Position numbers and translations under genes: made by a program. The notes beneath the pieces are model-generated. The model was not told the origin of the DNA. It saw nothing but the letters and a program-made list of their open reading frames with translations, and did not search any database. From Mactromeris polynyma (lineage: Eukaryota > Mollusca > Bivalvia > Venerida > Mactridae): DNA of 64,000 bases. Positions 25,281-37,022 of this stretch are shown piece after piece. The stretch is taken from assembly GCA_032209605.1 (NCBI GenBank), contig JASFXZ010000018.1:4281904-4345903 (forward strand), read 5' to 3'. Every line of letters begins with the position of its first letter. Position 1 is the stretch's first letter.

Positions 25281-26170
25281 CTAATGTAAATCGCGTTTAA
25301 TATGGTGTTCACAATAATAATACTTTAATAACAAATTAAATATATTTGTCTCGCGATGTGTTCTGCAAGAAAATGTTATAAACAATTCATGTACTATTAA
25401 TCGATCGTTTTATTCGCATCATGTGAAATATATTTATTTTCCCGTAGGGATTGTCCAGAAATTGCATCCATACCCGTCACTAGGGACGAGCGATGCGGGA
25501 ATTTAACATATCAGTGGCGTTAGCAGTCTTGCTCTCACTATACGATCATAGAACAAGCTCGCAACCCAAGATAAGGACGGTTGAACATATAGTGGTGAAA
25601 ATTTATTTATGTATCTGAAATAAAATATATTCAATTGGTATTTAAATTTGCATGTTAATTTTTTGTTTCATTTGTAAAAAATAAGTTACTCTCTTGGTAT
25701 AAGTTTACATCATGTACTAATGTTTACATTATATATTACTATATATTAAATTAATAGTTGAAATAAAACCTTATAGATTTTCTGCTAATATCTCGATTTA
25801 ATATTTTCTTTGTCTGATTTCATAGTGCTAATGTTTTTTCGCCGTACAGAGAGCAAAGGGAGGGAAACAATAACATTATACGAGTATATACCATATATAG
25901 AGTTGTCTTTCTTACCTTACTTTCAACCTTTGCGCGGAGTCAATTATTTTAGGTAAAACATAATAACTATAGAAATCCCAATACTTATTGGCTGCTGTTT
26001 AATCATTTTAATGGGTTTATTGCCAATACAGTATATCAAATTGCAAATTGAAGATTAACAGTCAAAACGTAAGAACGTACATACATACATGTAAACGAGG
26101 AAACTACATTCATATACTACATACTTTTCCATCCCCACTCACATCGGTTACTACCTTTTTGTCGGCGCAT
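25281..26170. other. Intergenic AT-rich DNA, nothing identified
   Basis: The segment 25440-25590 is less AT-rich but encodes nothing I recognise. Confidence 0.6.
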
Positions 26171-26171
26171 T

Positions 26172-26450
26172 TGAAGGTTAAGATTTGTTTTGCAACATAA
26201 ATTTTGTTCGAGATGTTACGGTTGCTGGTCACTCCAGGTCTAAAGTGCATTTCGGTAAATTCACCGTAATTCAGTGGATTTCGGTGAGGTAACGTACCCT
26301 TTATCGAAAGGTTAACCAATCCGCGTCAAGGTTTCATTCGTTGTTCGGTTGAAGAGAAATTGCCTTGGTGGTTAACGTAAGATTTGATTGGGTTACACAA
26401 CACTGATATGCTAATATCAAAACCATGTCAGCACGGCTGCGCCGAAAAAA
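26172..26450. repeat. Dispersed repeat, copy 1 (second copy at 27850)
   Basis: It shares GAGATGTTACGGTTGCTGGT, CCAATCCGCGTCAAGG and GAAATTGCCTTGGTGGTTAA with 27850-28085 in the same order and orientation. Copy 1 has about 28 and 25 extra bases at two places. The family is unknown; the paired copies 1.7 kb apart could be ends of one composite element or two insertions. Confidence 0.75.
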
Positions 26451-27849
26451 CGGTCATAACCACGGGGACTTCTCTCGAAAATAAAAATAATTCGCCTAAT
26501 TCATTGAAAGGGATCCAGCTCCAGTCACAATGTTTCTCAAAAATGCAAAGAAAACGAAAACTATGACAAAATTGTATGATTCATTGTGTGTGTAAAACAC
26601 GAATTTGATAACGGTGGACTTTACTCTCACGATTCCAAGATTTCCTCTTTGAATTCTCTATTTCAACTTTACGAATTTAATATTTCAACTTCACAATTTC
26701 ATTAATGGAATTTGGGAAGATGAAATAGTGACTTTGTGAATTTGAAATCGTGAATACGTGACTTTCCTATGAGAGAAATGATAAAGGGTGAATGTCACCT
26801 CTGGTATTTCGTAGTGAGGTCCTTGTATTGTTACATCTCTTGCTGATTGTATTGCTGTTCTGTTTTGGTCCCTATTCTTCTACCTTCTATAGTTATCATT
26901 TTACACCTTCCAATTATTTGATTTATTTCATGCCTTAATGACCCCGCTTCATACATGACACCTTCATTGTGCCACAGGAGATTGTCACGAGTTTCCCTCT
27001 GCCCCTTCTAGAGTGATCTCCCTTTGTATTTATATTCTATAGAAGGGGCACATGGCGAGAACTGTATATGGGGTAAAGGGCTCTTTTTTTATTTCCTCAA
27101 CATAAGTCGTGGATGGTACAGTCACGTTTGGATTAAATATTTAAATGTAGTTCAAATTTCTCATAATGCGATCACACGCAACAGGCCACAGGACAAGTTA
27201 CCTGAGCGGTTACATTTTAGGTTTTTGAAATGTTTGGTTCATTCTAACTCCTTCAATGTTACACATAAATAAAAGAGTGCATAAATAACTGTTCAGTTCA
27301 TCAGGATATATTTAATTTTAATCCACAACGACAAATACCGGCGCTCAATGTTTTATATGTTGGTCTGTTTCAGAATGTTCCTCCATTGCTGCACATGCGC
27401 AGGACTACCTGTGCTCGAGGCCCGAAATGCAAGAAATACAAATGTAAATTTTGTAACACTTTATATAATGGGGACAGAAAGGTGGGAGGAATTTCGAATT
27501 CACATGGTGCGGTATCAGTATCAGTCAACCTATAAGAAAGGCAAATGTAGTTTTTTACTTGAATGGGAGTATTAATCTAGCCTTACTGTTTGAACTAGTT
27601 GCCGAACAAATTGCAGAAAAAGTTGCTGCAGAAAAATGTGATATGTTGTCTTAATCAACACCATTTTGTTCAAAACCAATGTCAATCATAACTAACACAC
27701 AATACGGATTCCAGTGCATCAACCAAGACTGATATAATGATGACTTTAAATCATATACATTACTGAACAGTGTTCTAAAGACGCAGACGATAATAGGCGT
27801 AAACCAAAACTGAAGGAAGCAAGGCAGGAAGAGAAACAATAAATATCTT
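26451..27849. other. Sequence between the two dispersed repeat copies
   Basis: There is no recognisable gene. If the flanking copies were terminal repeats, this would be the interior, but I see no gag, pol, primer-binding site or transposase. Confidence 0.5.
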
Positions 27850-28085
27850 GAAACAAGTTTAAGATTTGTTGTGCAACATAAAAATGGCGAGATGTTACGA
27901 TTGCTGGTCACTCCAGATCCAAAATGCATCTCGGTGAGGTTACGTACCCTTTAGCAAAAGGTTTACCAATCCGCGTCAAGGTTACACACATGCGTTGTTC
28001 GGTTGAAGAGAAATTGCCTTGGTGGTTAACGTAAGATTTTATTAGTTTACACAACCCTGATATGCTGCGCCGAAAAACACGTTCG
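27850..28085. repeat. Dispersed repeat, copy 2
   Basis: Same family and orientation as 26172-26450, with roughly 85 per cent identity by eye outside two gaps. It ends near a CGCCGAAAAA motif shared with copy 1 and directly precedes the LINE fragment at 28145. Confidence 0.75.
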
Positions 28086-28144
28086 GCATACAATACTCAT
28101 TATATTTATAGAAATGGCATTAGACAAGGATTATGGGTACGACG

Positions 28145-28524
28145 AGGGGTGAACTGAAAGTGCTGTCGTAGAACGTAAATGGACTAACGGAAAGAAAGTG
28201 TCGTCAGATTTTGGAAAACTTATTGCATTAAATGACATTATATTTGTGTTTGAAACGTGGACTAACAAGACTAGTAATATTGAGCTGTCGGGTAATAAGT
28301 CTTATAATGTTTACAGTAGATTCCAAAACCGAAAGGCAAATAGATACAGTGCTGGTGTTGCACTTATAACAAAGAACATTGACACAATGATGTTAAAAGT
28401 GTAAGAACACTTTGTGATACGAGAATTTGGTTAAAGTTAGAGAAAATCGTTGTTTTGATTTTCAAAATGACATATAACTATACTTGTGGTGTCTATATAA
28501 ATGATGTGAAGTTCACCCGCTTAT
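28145..28524 (+). pseudogene. Broken LINE endonuclease domain fragment
   Basis: Conceptual reading in shifting frames gives the N-terminal half of an exonuclease-endonuclease-phosphatase domain as found in non-LTR retrotransposons: KVLS-stop-NVNGLTERK (the stop replaces the Trp of the usual WNVNGL), then SSDFGKLIALNDIIFVFETW (catalytic Glu in the ETW motif), a GVALITKN strand, then in another frame RIWLKLEK and NYTCGVYIND. At least two frameshifts and one nonsense change are present, and the reverse transcriptase is absent. The copy is dead. The clade cannot be set from this piece. Confidence 0.72.
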
Positions 28525-28900
28525 AATGTAGTAAATCTTGAGTTATTTGATCACTACAAAATGATATAAGTGAGTTGGGGCTCAGATGCAGGGTGATCAT
28601 TTTTAGTTTGAGATGGTATTGAACACTATAAACCGATGTATTTATATAAAATTATGTATTTATATTGTTCATCTATGTCAATGTATTATTGATAATTTTG
28701 TTGTATATTTTCTATGCAATCACGTAACAACTTCGTTACATCTATATATGTATAAATATGAAACGTTTATTTAAAGATGATAATCTCTGTACTAGTCTAA
28801 TAAAATATATATTCTGTTTTGTTCGATAATGAGTATCACTTTCAACACGTTTGTTCGATGTATACACAATAATAAAGAAAATACCGTTTGTAGGCTCAAC

Positions 28901-29461
28901 ACATGTTTGGTAGATTACAATAAATGAATTGTATCGTTTGCAGTCGAGAAAAAAATGAAAACAGAAATTCTGTATTAATTAAAATATATTTATTTTCAAA
29001 CATATTGAGACAATATATCATAACGTGAATACATTGTTTGTTATATTAAACAATGAAACCATACAGTTTAAAAACGATATGCAAATTGTATACATTATAT
29101 ATATATATTCCCTGTTAGAAATTTTGACCTTTAAAACACCAATTATTGTCTTTTTTCCAATATTTATATTAATATATATTTGACACATGTTTGGTAGATT
29201 ACAATAAATGAATTGTATCGTTTGCAGTCGAGAAAAAAATGAAAACAGAAATTCTGTATTAATTAAAATATATTTATTTTCAAACATATTGAGACAATAT
29301 ATCATAACGTGAATACATTGTTTGTTATATTAAACAATGAAACCATACAGTTTAAAAACGATATGCAAATTGTATACATTATATATATATATTCCCTGTT
29401 AGAAATTTTGACCTTTAAAACACCAATTATTGTCTTTTTTCCAATATTTATATTAATATAT
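28901..29461. repeat. 284-bp tandem duplication, nearly identical
   Basis: ACATGTTTGGTAGATTACAA starts at 28901 and again at 29185. The copies match essentially base for base by eye through TTTTTTCCAATATTTATATT. This is a recent duplication of AT-rich unique DNA, or an assembly duplication. Confidence 0.93.
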
Positions 29462-29797
29462 AAATTATGTTTTATTAGAAATATTTTATATGATAAAATG
29501 TTTCACTTTTTACACCGATTAGACAAAATGTTATCGTTGTTGTTCTTGGGTATTATAATCCTTATACACAAAACTACCCTTCATACGTGCAAATATACAT
29601 ATAAACATATGGTATATATATGTACTACATACAAACAATTAAAAACAACTACACATGTGGCCATCGGTGGTGACAAAATCCGTAGTTTATCTTCCATACA
29701 GGTACCATTTGTACCTGGCGTCGTATTTGTTAAATGACTGTGGCAAGTATATGACAGTTGATTGATGTTACACCGGTAAACATTCGATGCGCATGTG

Positions 29798-29996
29798 CTG
29801 TAAATCTGCTTTTATTCGCGACAATGTCATTTTTTGCGTAAAAAATTGCGAATCCATTATCTCGCGAATTTATGTTAATGTTAACATAATAACGCGATTG
29901 TATCCGCAATATCGCGGAGGCTTCATGTTGCCAAACACTTCAGAATCAGAAATTGACGAAATTTCAGTCACGCCGCGAAAATAAGCTGTTTTACAG
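29798..29996. mobile_element. 199-bp MITE with TTCGCG-bearing inverted ends
   Basis: The left end CTGTAAATCTGCTTTTATTC and the inverted right end CTGTAAAACAGCTTATTTTC both run into CGCG. Several CGCGAA/TTCGCG motifs lie inside, around an AACATTAACATAA-type near-palindrome. Non-coding. No clear target duplication. Confidence 0.7.
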
Positions 29997-30211
29997 TATT
30001 GATATTCATGTTTATATTAAACGCTTTTGTCAGCTGTACTGGCCAGAGTCATGTTATAATATCAATTTAATCTTTATAATAGTCAATATACTCTTAGATA
30101 TATATTTTATCTAATATTTACATTCACGCAATATAATGTTTCTGTGTCATGATTTACGCGTACATTTTCACATACAATGATAAAGTATCCGGACATTCAC
30201 ATAATGTCGCC

Positions 30212-30251
30212 TCATCCCATTCCCACCATGATCGGTGATTCTTGTCCTACG
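30212..30251 (-). CDS. Candidate alternative terminal exon of the Rh gene (short tail 2)
   Basis: On the minus strand TTTTTATTTCAG precedes this segment. Joined to Rh exon H through a GTAACA donor that lies inside its last AAG codon (phase 2), it reads N-VGQESPIMVGMG then TGA. The same donor phase also fits the segment at 36242-36320. A minus-strand AATAAA lies about 400 nt downstream (+ strand TTTATT at 29811). The splice pattern is seen as potential only. Confidence 0.2.
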
Positions 30252-30554
30252 CTGAAATAAAAATTAAAAATGAAATTAACTGATGCTTATTTATACATTT
30301 ATCTCGGATGAAAATTAAAAAAACAACATTTTAAACGGAAACTCTGAAAAAGTGTAAAACGGAATGTTCTTAGGCAACATCGACTTTCGCATTGGTTTAC
30401 TATGGTAACAGTTCCACAGATGTAACAGTGCCTTGATGTTATGCCATAAATAAGCGTGTTAACCAAATTGCAGGAGATTAGTGCGGTGAATCAGGGGACT
30501 AATTCACAAACATTTTAAGACTGAAACTCAAACTTTAAAATGTTAAATGTTATT

Positions 30555-32864
30555 AGCAGTGTGCTCCTTGTTGTTACAACCAGAGTTTCGCTGTGTGCTC
30601 CTTGTTGTTACAACCAGAGTTTCGCTGTGTGCTCCTTGTTGTTACAGCCAGAGTTTCGCAGTGTGCTCCTTGTTGTTACAACCAGAGTTTCGCAGTGTGC
30701 TCCTTGTTGTTACAACCAGAGTTTCGCAGTGTGCTCCTTGTGGTTACAACCAGAGTTTCGCAGTGTGCTCCGTGTTGTTACAACCAGAGTTTCGCTGTAT
30801 GCTCCGTGTTGTTACAACCAGAGTTTCGCAGTGTGCTCCTTGTTGTTACAACCAGAGTTTCGCAGTGTGCTCCTTGTTGTTACAACCAGAGTTTCGCTGT
30901 GTGCTCCTTGTTGTTACAACCAGAGTTTCGCTGTGTGCTCCTTGTTGTTACAACCAGAGTTTCGCAGTGTGCTCCTTGTTGTTACAACCAGAGTTTCACA
31001 GTGTGCTCATTGTTGTTACAATCAGAGTTTCGCAGTGCACTCCTTGTTGTTACAACCAGAGTTTCGCAGTGTGCTCCTTGTTGTTACAACCAGAGTTTCG
31101 CTGTGTGCTCCTTGTTGTTACAGCCAGAGTTTCGCTGTGTGCTCCTTGTTGTTACAACCAGAGTTTCGCAGTGTGCTCCTTGTTGTTACAACCAGAGTTT
31201 CGCTGTGTGCTCCTTGTTGTTACAGCCAGAGTTTCGCTGTGTGCTCCTTGTTGTTACAACCAGAGTTTCGCAGTGTGCTCCTTGTTGTTACAACCAGAGT
31301 TTCGCAGTGTGCTCCTTGTGGTTACAACCAGAGTTTCGCTGTGTGCTCCTTGTGGTTACAACCAGAGTTTCGCAGTGTGCTCCGTGTTGTTACAACCAGA
31401 GTTTCGCTGTGTGCTCCGTGTTGTTACAACCAGAGTTTCGCAGTGTGCTCCTTGTTGTTACAACCAGAGTTTCGCAGTGTGCTCCTTGTTGTTACAACCA
31501 GAGTTTCGCTGTGTGCTCCTTGTTGTTACAACCAGAGTTTCGCTGTGTGCTCCTTGTTGTTACAACCAGAGTTTCGCAGTGTGCTCCTTGTTGTTACAAC
31601 CAGAGTTTCACAGTGTGCTCCGTGTTGTTACAACCAGAGTTTTGCAGTGTGCTCCTTGTTGTTACAACCAGAGTTTCGCAGTGTGCTCCTTGTTGTTACA
31701 ACCAGAGTTTCGCAGTGTGCTCCTTGTTGTTACAACCAGAGTTTCGCAGTGTGCTCCTTGTGGTTACAACCAGAGTTTCGCAGTGTGCTCCGTGTTGTTA
31801 CAACCAGAGTTTCGCTGTGTGCTCCGTGTTGTTACAACCAGAGTTTCGCAGTGTGCTCCTTGTTGTTACAACCAGAGTTTCGCAGTGTGCTCCTTGTTGT
31901 TACAACCAGAGTTTCGCAGTGTGCTCCTTGTTGTTACAACCAGAGTTTCGCTGTGTGCTCCGTGTTGTTACAACCAGAGTTTCGCAGTGCGCTCCTTGTT
32001 GTTACAACCAGAGCTTCGCTGTGTGCTCCTTGTTGTTACAACCAGAGTTTCGCAGTGTGCTCCTTGTTGTTACAACCAGAGTTTCGCAGTGTGCTCCTTG
32101 TTGTTACAACCAGAGTTTCGCAGTGCGCTCCGTGTTGTTACAACCAGAGTTTCGAAGTGTGCTCCGTGTTGTTACAACCAGAGTTTCGCAGTGCGCTCCG
32201 TGTTGTTACAACCAGAGTTTCGCAGTGTGCTCCTTGTTGTTACAACCAGAGTTTCGCAGTGCGCTCCGTGTTGTTACAACCAGAGTTTCGCAGTGTGCTC
32301 CGTGTTGTTACAACCAGAGTTTCGCAGTGTGCTCCTTGTTGTTACAACCACAGTTTCGCTGTGTGCTCCGTGTTGTTACAACCAGAGTTTCGCTGTGTGC
32401 TCATTGTTGTTACAATCAGAGTTTCGCAGTGCACTCCTTGTTGTTACAACCAGAGTTTCGCAGTGTGCTCCTTGTTGTTACAACCAGAGTTTCGCAGTGT
32501 GCTCCTTGTTGTTACAACCAGAGTTTCGCAGTGTGCTCCTTGTGGTTACAACCAGAGTTTCGCTGTGTGCTTCGTGTTGTTACAACCAGAGTTTCGCAGT
32601 GTGTTCCGTGTTGTTACAACCAGAGTTTCGCAGTGTGCTCCTTGTTGTTACAACCAGAGTTTCGCAGTGTGCTCCTTGTTGTTACAACCAGAGTTTCGCA
32701 GTGTGCTCCGTGTTGTTACAACCAGAGTTTCGCAGTGTGCTCCTTGTTGTTACAACCAGAGTTTCGCAGTGTGCTCTTTGTTGTTACAACCAGAGTTTCG
32801 CAGTGTGCTCCTTGTTGTTACAACCAGAGTTTCGCAGTGTGCTCCTTGTTGTTACAACCAGAGT
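30555..32864. repeat. 34-bp tandem array, about 68 copies
   Basis: The unit holds GTGTGCTCCTTGTTGTTACA and ACCAGAGTTTCGC followed by A or T. Length is strictly 34 bp over 2.3 kb by eye, with a limited set of variant positions (C/G in CTCCTTG or CTCCGTG; CGCA or CGCT). As 34 leaves remainder 1 and the unit lacks stops, all three + frames are open for about 780 codons and encode one circularly read 34-residue repeat. This is a consequence of the unit, not evidence of a protein. Confidence 0.96.
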
Positions 32865-33843
32865 GTAATAAAAAATGCAAACGTGTAGAGTGGGTCACAA
32901 CACTTATTCAGACAATTATTCAAAATTTAATCCGTTTCGATTTCATGAAAAGAAAATGCTGGTACATGTAATTAAAACTTTTGCAAAATTAAAGTCTAAG
33001 TCTGAGTTTAGTCTTAACATGTTTGTGAATACGTCCCTAGTTATAGCACTCTAAGTATGGTAACATCGTGTAAGACTAACACACAACATAGAAATATTGG
33101 CACATGTTTGGTTCTATGTGAGGAACCTGCAGTGTAGTGTTGTGCTGTGATTAATACACAACTTATTTTATGCACTAACTTAAATAATTTAATAACCATG
33201 TCGTTTCATCAATGTTCCTACGTTGACACCAAGAAATTACAAGATCTGTACTTGAACGGTAGTGAAAAATTGATAGTTGTCTCAGTAATATAACCCGATC
33301 TAGTGAATCATTTTCTGTGAATAATGCTGAGTATAGAAAGTTCCCACATTTACAATATTTACCTCCATTGTTCTGAAGAGTCGGCAAATTTCCTTAAAAG
33401 TTTATAGGATTATTATGTAGATTTCTAAATTATGATAAAATAATCAGATAATTATATAACATAACTTATTCATTATGCTCATATGGGCAGTTGGCTCAGA
33501 AAGTTGAAGAAAAAGTGGTTGACAAATTCTATTAGTATTTTCTCAATTATCACTTATTTGGGAATTACTCCTATAAGTGCTTATCAGTTTTGCCTATCAC
33601 GTGGCGGATTATTAAGAACAAGGGAGGTAAATATCAAAGATGTAGAATACAACTCAAACACGCATCTAGATTACCTCCCTTTAGACTAAAATCGTAAGGA
33701 TGTACATGTATACACACAACTCTAAGACACTTTCTAAAGGGTCACCATGTGTTTGTATGCTGATTTCTCTGTATAACCACTGTGTGTGAATGTTTGGGTT
33801 TCAGAAATACTATGATGTGGGTAAGAATTAATTAAAATAGATA
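32865..33843. other. Intergenic DNA, nothing identified
   Basis: I see no recognisable gene or repeat family. Confidence 0.6.
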
Positions 33844-33845
33844 TA

Positions 33846-34024
33846 CAGCTGAACCTCGTTTATTCGACAAGCTCTAATCCGAATACTTGGTATCATGCGA
33901 AATATATATATGGTCCCAAATGTATCTTTTTATGTACGTCGAATTGAAATGGGCTATTCGAAACCATGTATTATTCGAAATAAAATTTCGGACCCGATGG
34001 ATTCGAATAAGCGAGGTCCGACTG
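33846..34024. mobile_element. 179-bp pogo/Tigger-like MITE
   Basis: CAGCTGAACCTCGTTTATTC at the left and the inverted right end CAGTCGGACCTCGCTTATTC are flanked by TA at 33844-33845 and 34025-34026. The TTATTCGA motif extends the inverted repeat. Related in end sequence to 25121-25278 but a different family. Non-coding. Confidence 0.85.
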
Positions 34025-34639
34025 TAGTTAATTTATATTTCAAAGAAAAGTCTTTGAGTGTACATGTGATATATTCTTAAAATACACCATTACATAACGT
34101 ATAATAGAGCATATATATAACTGGCAGTAAACTTGCGTGAATGACAACGGTGTGGTAAGAATGAAAGACAGATATAAATTGAACGTCACGGTCTACGTGA
34201 AGGCATCCATGGAATATATCATAAAACAAAATAAACAAATCGTCGCTGGGTGGGTCGGTCCGGGGTGTCGGGTTGGGCGTGGCCGTGGTGTTTATACAAT
34301 TTTTCCAAGGAAAGCTACACAAATAAATAATGTTTGTTATTGTCTTATTCAGACATTAAATGTTCAAATGTTTGTATACTAGTATTATTTGATAAAAATT
34401 ATGCTCAATGAATATTTTGTGGTTCGATAAGATAATTAAGATTTACACTCAAATAGACCAACATTACGTGAATACAAGGTTAATATATTGTGTAATGAAT
34501 GTAGAAGACGCCCGCCAGGTGGTATGTGCTGTAAACAAAGTTATCAACCAATCACGTGACAAACAGGTTAATACCATAATTGACATGTTTGTCTTCCACA
34601 CAAGTTTGGGCTGCCGTTTTACTATTTAATACCTCTTTA

Positions 34640-34870
34640 ATATATCTGAGATTGAATTGTAGATATCTTCGAATTGTAGATATCTTGTCTTCAAATTGTA
34701 GATATCTAATATTCGATTTGCAAATATCACATTTCCAATTCTGAGTCCTAGATACCAAAAAATTGAATGTTAAATATCGACAATTCGTAGACTGGATATC
34801 GAAAATTCGTATAGTCAATATCTGCAATTAAATTGCAAATATCTAGTAATTGGAGCTCAAGATATCTAAA
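34640..34870. mobile_element. Cluster of inverted AATTGTAGATATCT-type motifs, possible MITE
   Basis: AATTGTAGATATCT occurs three times in direct orientation near the left side, and related inverted copies (AGATATTTGCAATT on the opposite strand) near the right. The arrangement suggests a short element with subterminal repeats, but clean ends and a target duplication are not visible. Confidence 0.4.
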
Positions 34871-34958
34871 CAAGGTATTAGATCGTTAAACGCCAAACAC
34901 TCAACAGGTTTACTGCAACTGAATGAAATATCTAAGAAACACAAGAAATAAAAGGTGC

Positions 34959-36207
34959 ATACAATAACATACAATAACATACAATAACATACTATAACAT
35001 ACAATAACATACTATAACATACTATAACATACAATAACATACTATAACATACTATAACATACAATAACATACAATAACATACTATAACATACAATAACAT
35101 ACTATAACATACAATAACATACAATAACATACAATAACATACTATAACATACTATAACATACAATAACATACAATAACATACTATAACATACAATAACAT
35201 ACAATAACATACTATAACATACAATAACATACAATAACATACTATAACATACAATAACATACTATAACATACTATAACATACTATAACATACAATAACAT
35301 ACTATAACATACTATAACATACAATAACATACTATAACATACTATAACATACTATAACATACAATAACATACTATAACATACTATAACATACAATAACAT
35401 ACAATAACATACTATAACATACAATAACATACTATAACATACAATAACATACAATAACATACAATAACATACTATAACATACTATAACATACAATAACAT
35501 ACAATAACATACTATAACATACAATAACATACAATAACATACTATAACATACAATAACATACAATAACATACTATAACATACTATAACATACTATAACAT
35601 ACTATAACATACAATAACATACTATAACATACAATAACATACAATAACATACTATAACATACAATAACATACAATAACATACTATAACATACAATAACAT
35701 ACAATAACATACAATAACATACTATAACATACAATAACATACAATAACATACAATAACATACTATAACATACTATAACATACTATAACATACTTTAACAT
35801 ACAATAACATACTATAACATATAACATACAATAACATACTATAACATACTATAACATACTATAACATACAATAACATACTATAACATACTATAACATACT
35901 ATAACATACAATAACATACTATAACATACTATAACATACTATAACATACTATAACATACTATAACATACTATAACATACACTAACATACTATAACATACT
36001 ATAACATACTATAACATACTATAACATACTATAACATACTATAACATACTATAACATACTATAACATACTATAACATACTATAACATACAATAACATACT
36101 ATAACATACTATAACATACTATAACATACTATAACATACTATAACATACTATAACATACTATAACATACTATAACATACTATAACATACTATAACATACT
36201 ATAACAT
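34959..36207. repeat. 10-bp tandem array, about 125 copies, two unit types
   Basis: The units are ACAATAACAT and ACTATAACAT. They mix irregularly from 34961 to about 35820, after which ACTATAACAT dominates. A 6-bp remainder unit (ATAACA) at 35820-35826 shifts the register once. Rare variants are ACTTTAACAT and ACACTAACAT. The array lies in the putative 3' region of the Rh gene. Confidence 0.97.
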
Positions 36208-36241
36208 GCTGTTACGGTTTCCCATTGTTACAAGCTCGTGG

Positions 36242-36320
36242 TTACAAATGTATGTTAATCATCTTTGTACCCTGATTTTCTTCTTCTGTTGGTGAAGATG
36301 ACGTCATTGCCGTGCCACCA
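36242..36320 (-). CDS. Candidate alternative terminal exon of the Rh gene (short tail 1)
   Basis: On the minus strand CTTTTATTTCAG precedes it. Joined to Rh exon H through the cryptic GTAACA donor at the last codon (phase 2), it reads N-GGTAMTSSSPTEEENQGTKM, INIHL and TAA: a short Ser- and Glu-rich tail plausible for the cytoplasmic C-terminus of an Rh protein. The donor is weak and there is no homology evidence. Confidence 0.25.
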
Positions 36321-37022
36321 CTGAAATAAAAGTTGTACGTTCAGACATGAAACCCAATGGATTTATATCACCCCGTTTGTACTTGCTGTAGAAATAAAAT
36401 AGACACCCGAAAGTTACGTACTTGTACAGGGGTACGAATATTTCAAATGAACATAATTGTATATATAGTGAGAATCGCGTGAAATATGATGCATTAGCAG
36501 TGTAGCGATGCGTTTGCTATTTTGCGATTTAAGATACAAATGTAGATTTATAACAGTTTCAGTAGCGTTGGTTATGCCAGAAACAATATTATTTGACAAA
36601 ATACGACAATGTTCGAAATTAAAAGAAATGGGGCTCGGATTCAATCGGTAATGCAAGCATTTATACACATTTTGCTACACTACCCTGTCTGTGTAAGTAT
36701 TGTTCGTACAGATATTAGTATTATTCTTGAATATGATTCAAAGCCTATACGCTTCCAAAAAAGTAAAGAAACCAATCGATTACCGAACAACACATGTGTC
36801 GGCTTAAGTGATCGGTAATACCTACCCCCGTTCTACACCAAGGCCTGGTCATGGACATAGTTAATTTGTGTTCATATTATGGTAATGAACAACGTCGATG
36901 GACCTTCATCTTGTTAAGACGAATATTTTTATGGCGTCATTTGTTACTGACTTAAATAACAGGACATTCAGGGCATAAATTTCTTTCATGTGTAAGTCAT
37001 TATAGCGGAAGTGTACTGTATG
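36321..37022 (-). other. Region downstream of the Rh stop codon
   Basis: No coding signal. Reading the minus strand, I see no AATAAA or ATTAAA in the 700 nt after the exon H stop, so the mRNA end is not obvious. Confidence 0.5.

Noticed and set aside
26172..28085. Pair of 240-280-bp repeats as LTRs of one retroelement
   Set aside because: Same orientation and 1.7 kb apart, but they differ by two indels and many substitutions, and no primer-binding site, gag or pol lies between them.
30540..32971. Three overlapping + frames of about 780 codons each
   Set aside because: They are the same 34-bp repeat read in three frames; the unit lacks stops and 34 leaves remainder 1. No homology, splice sites or start context.
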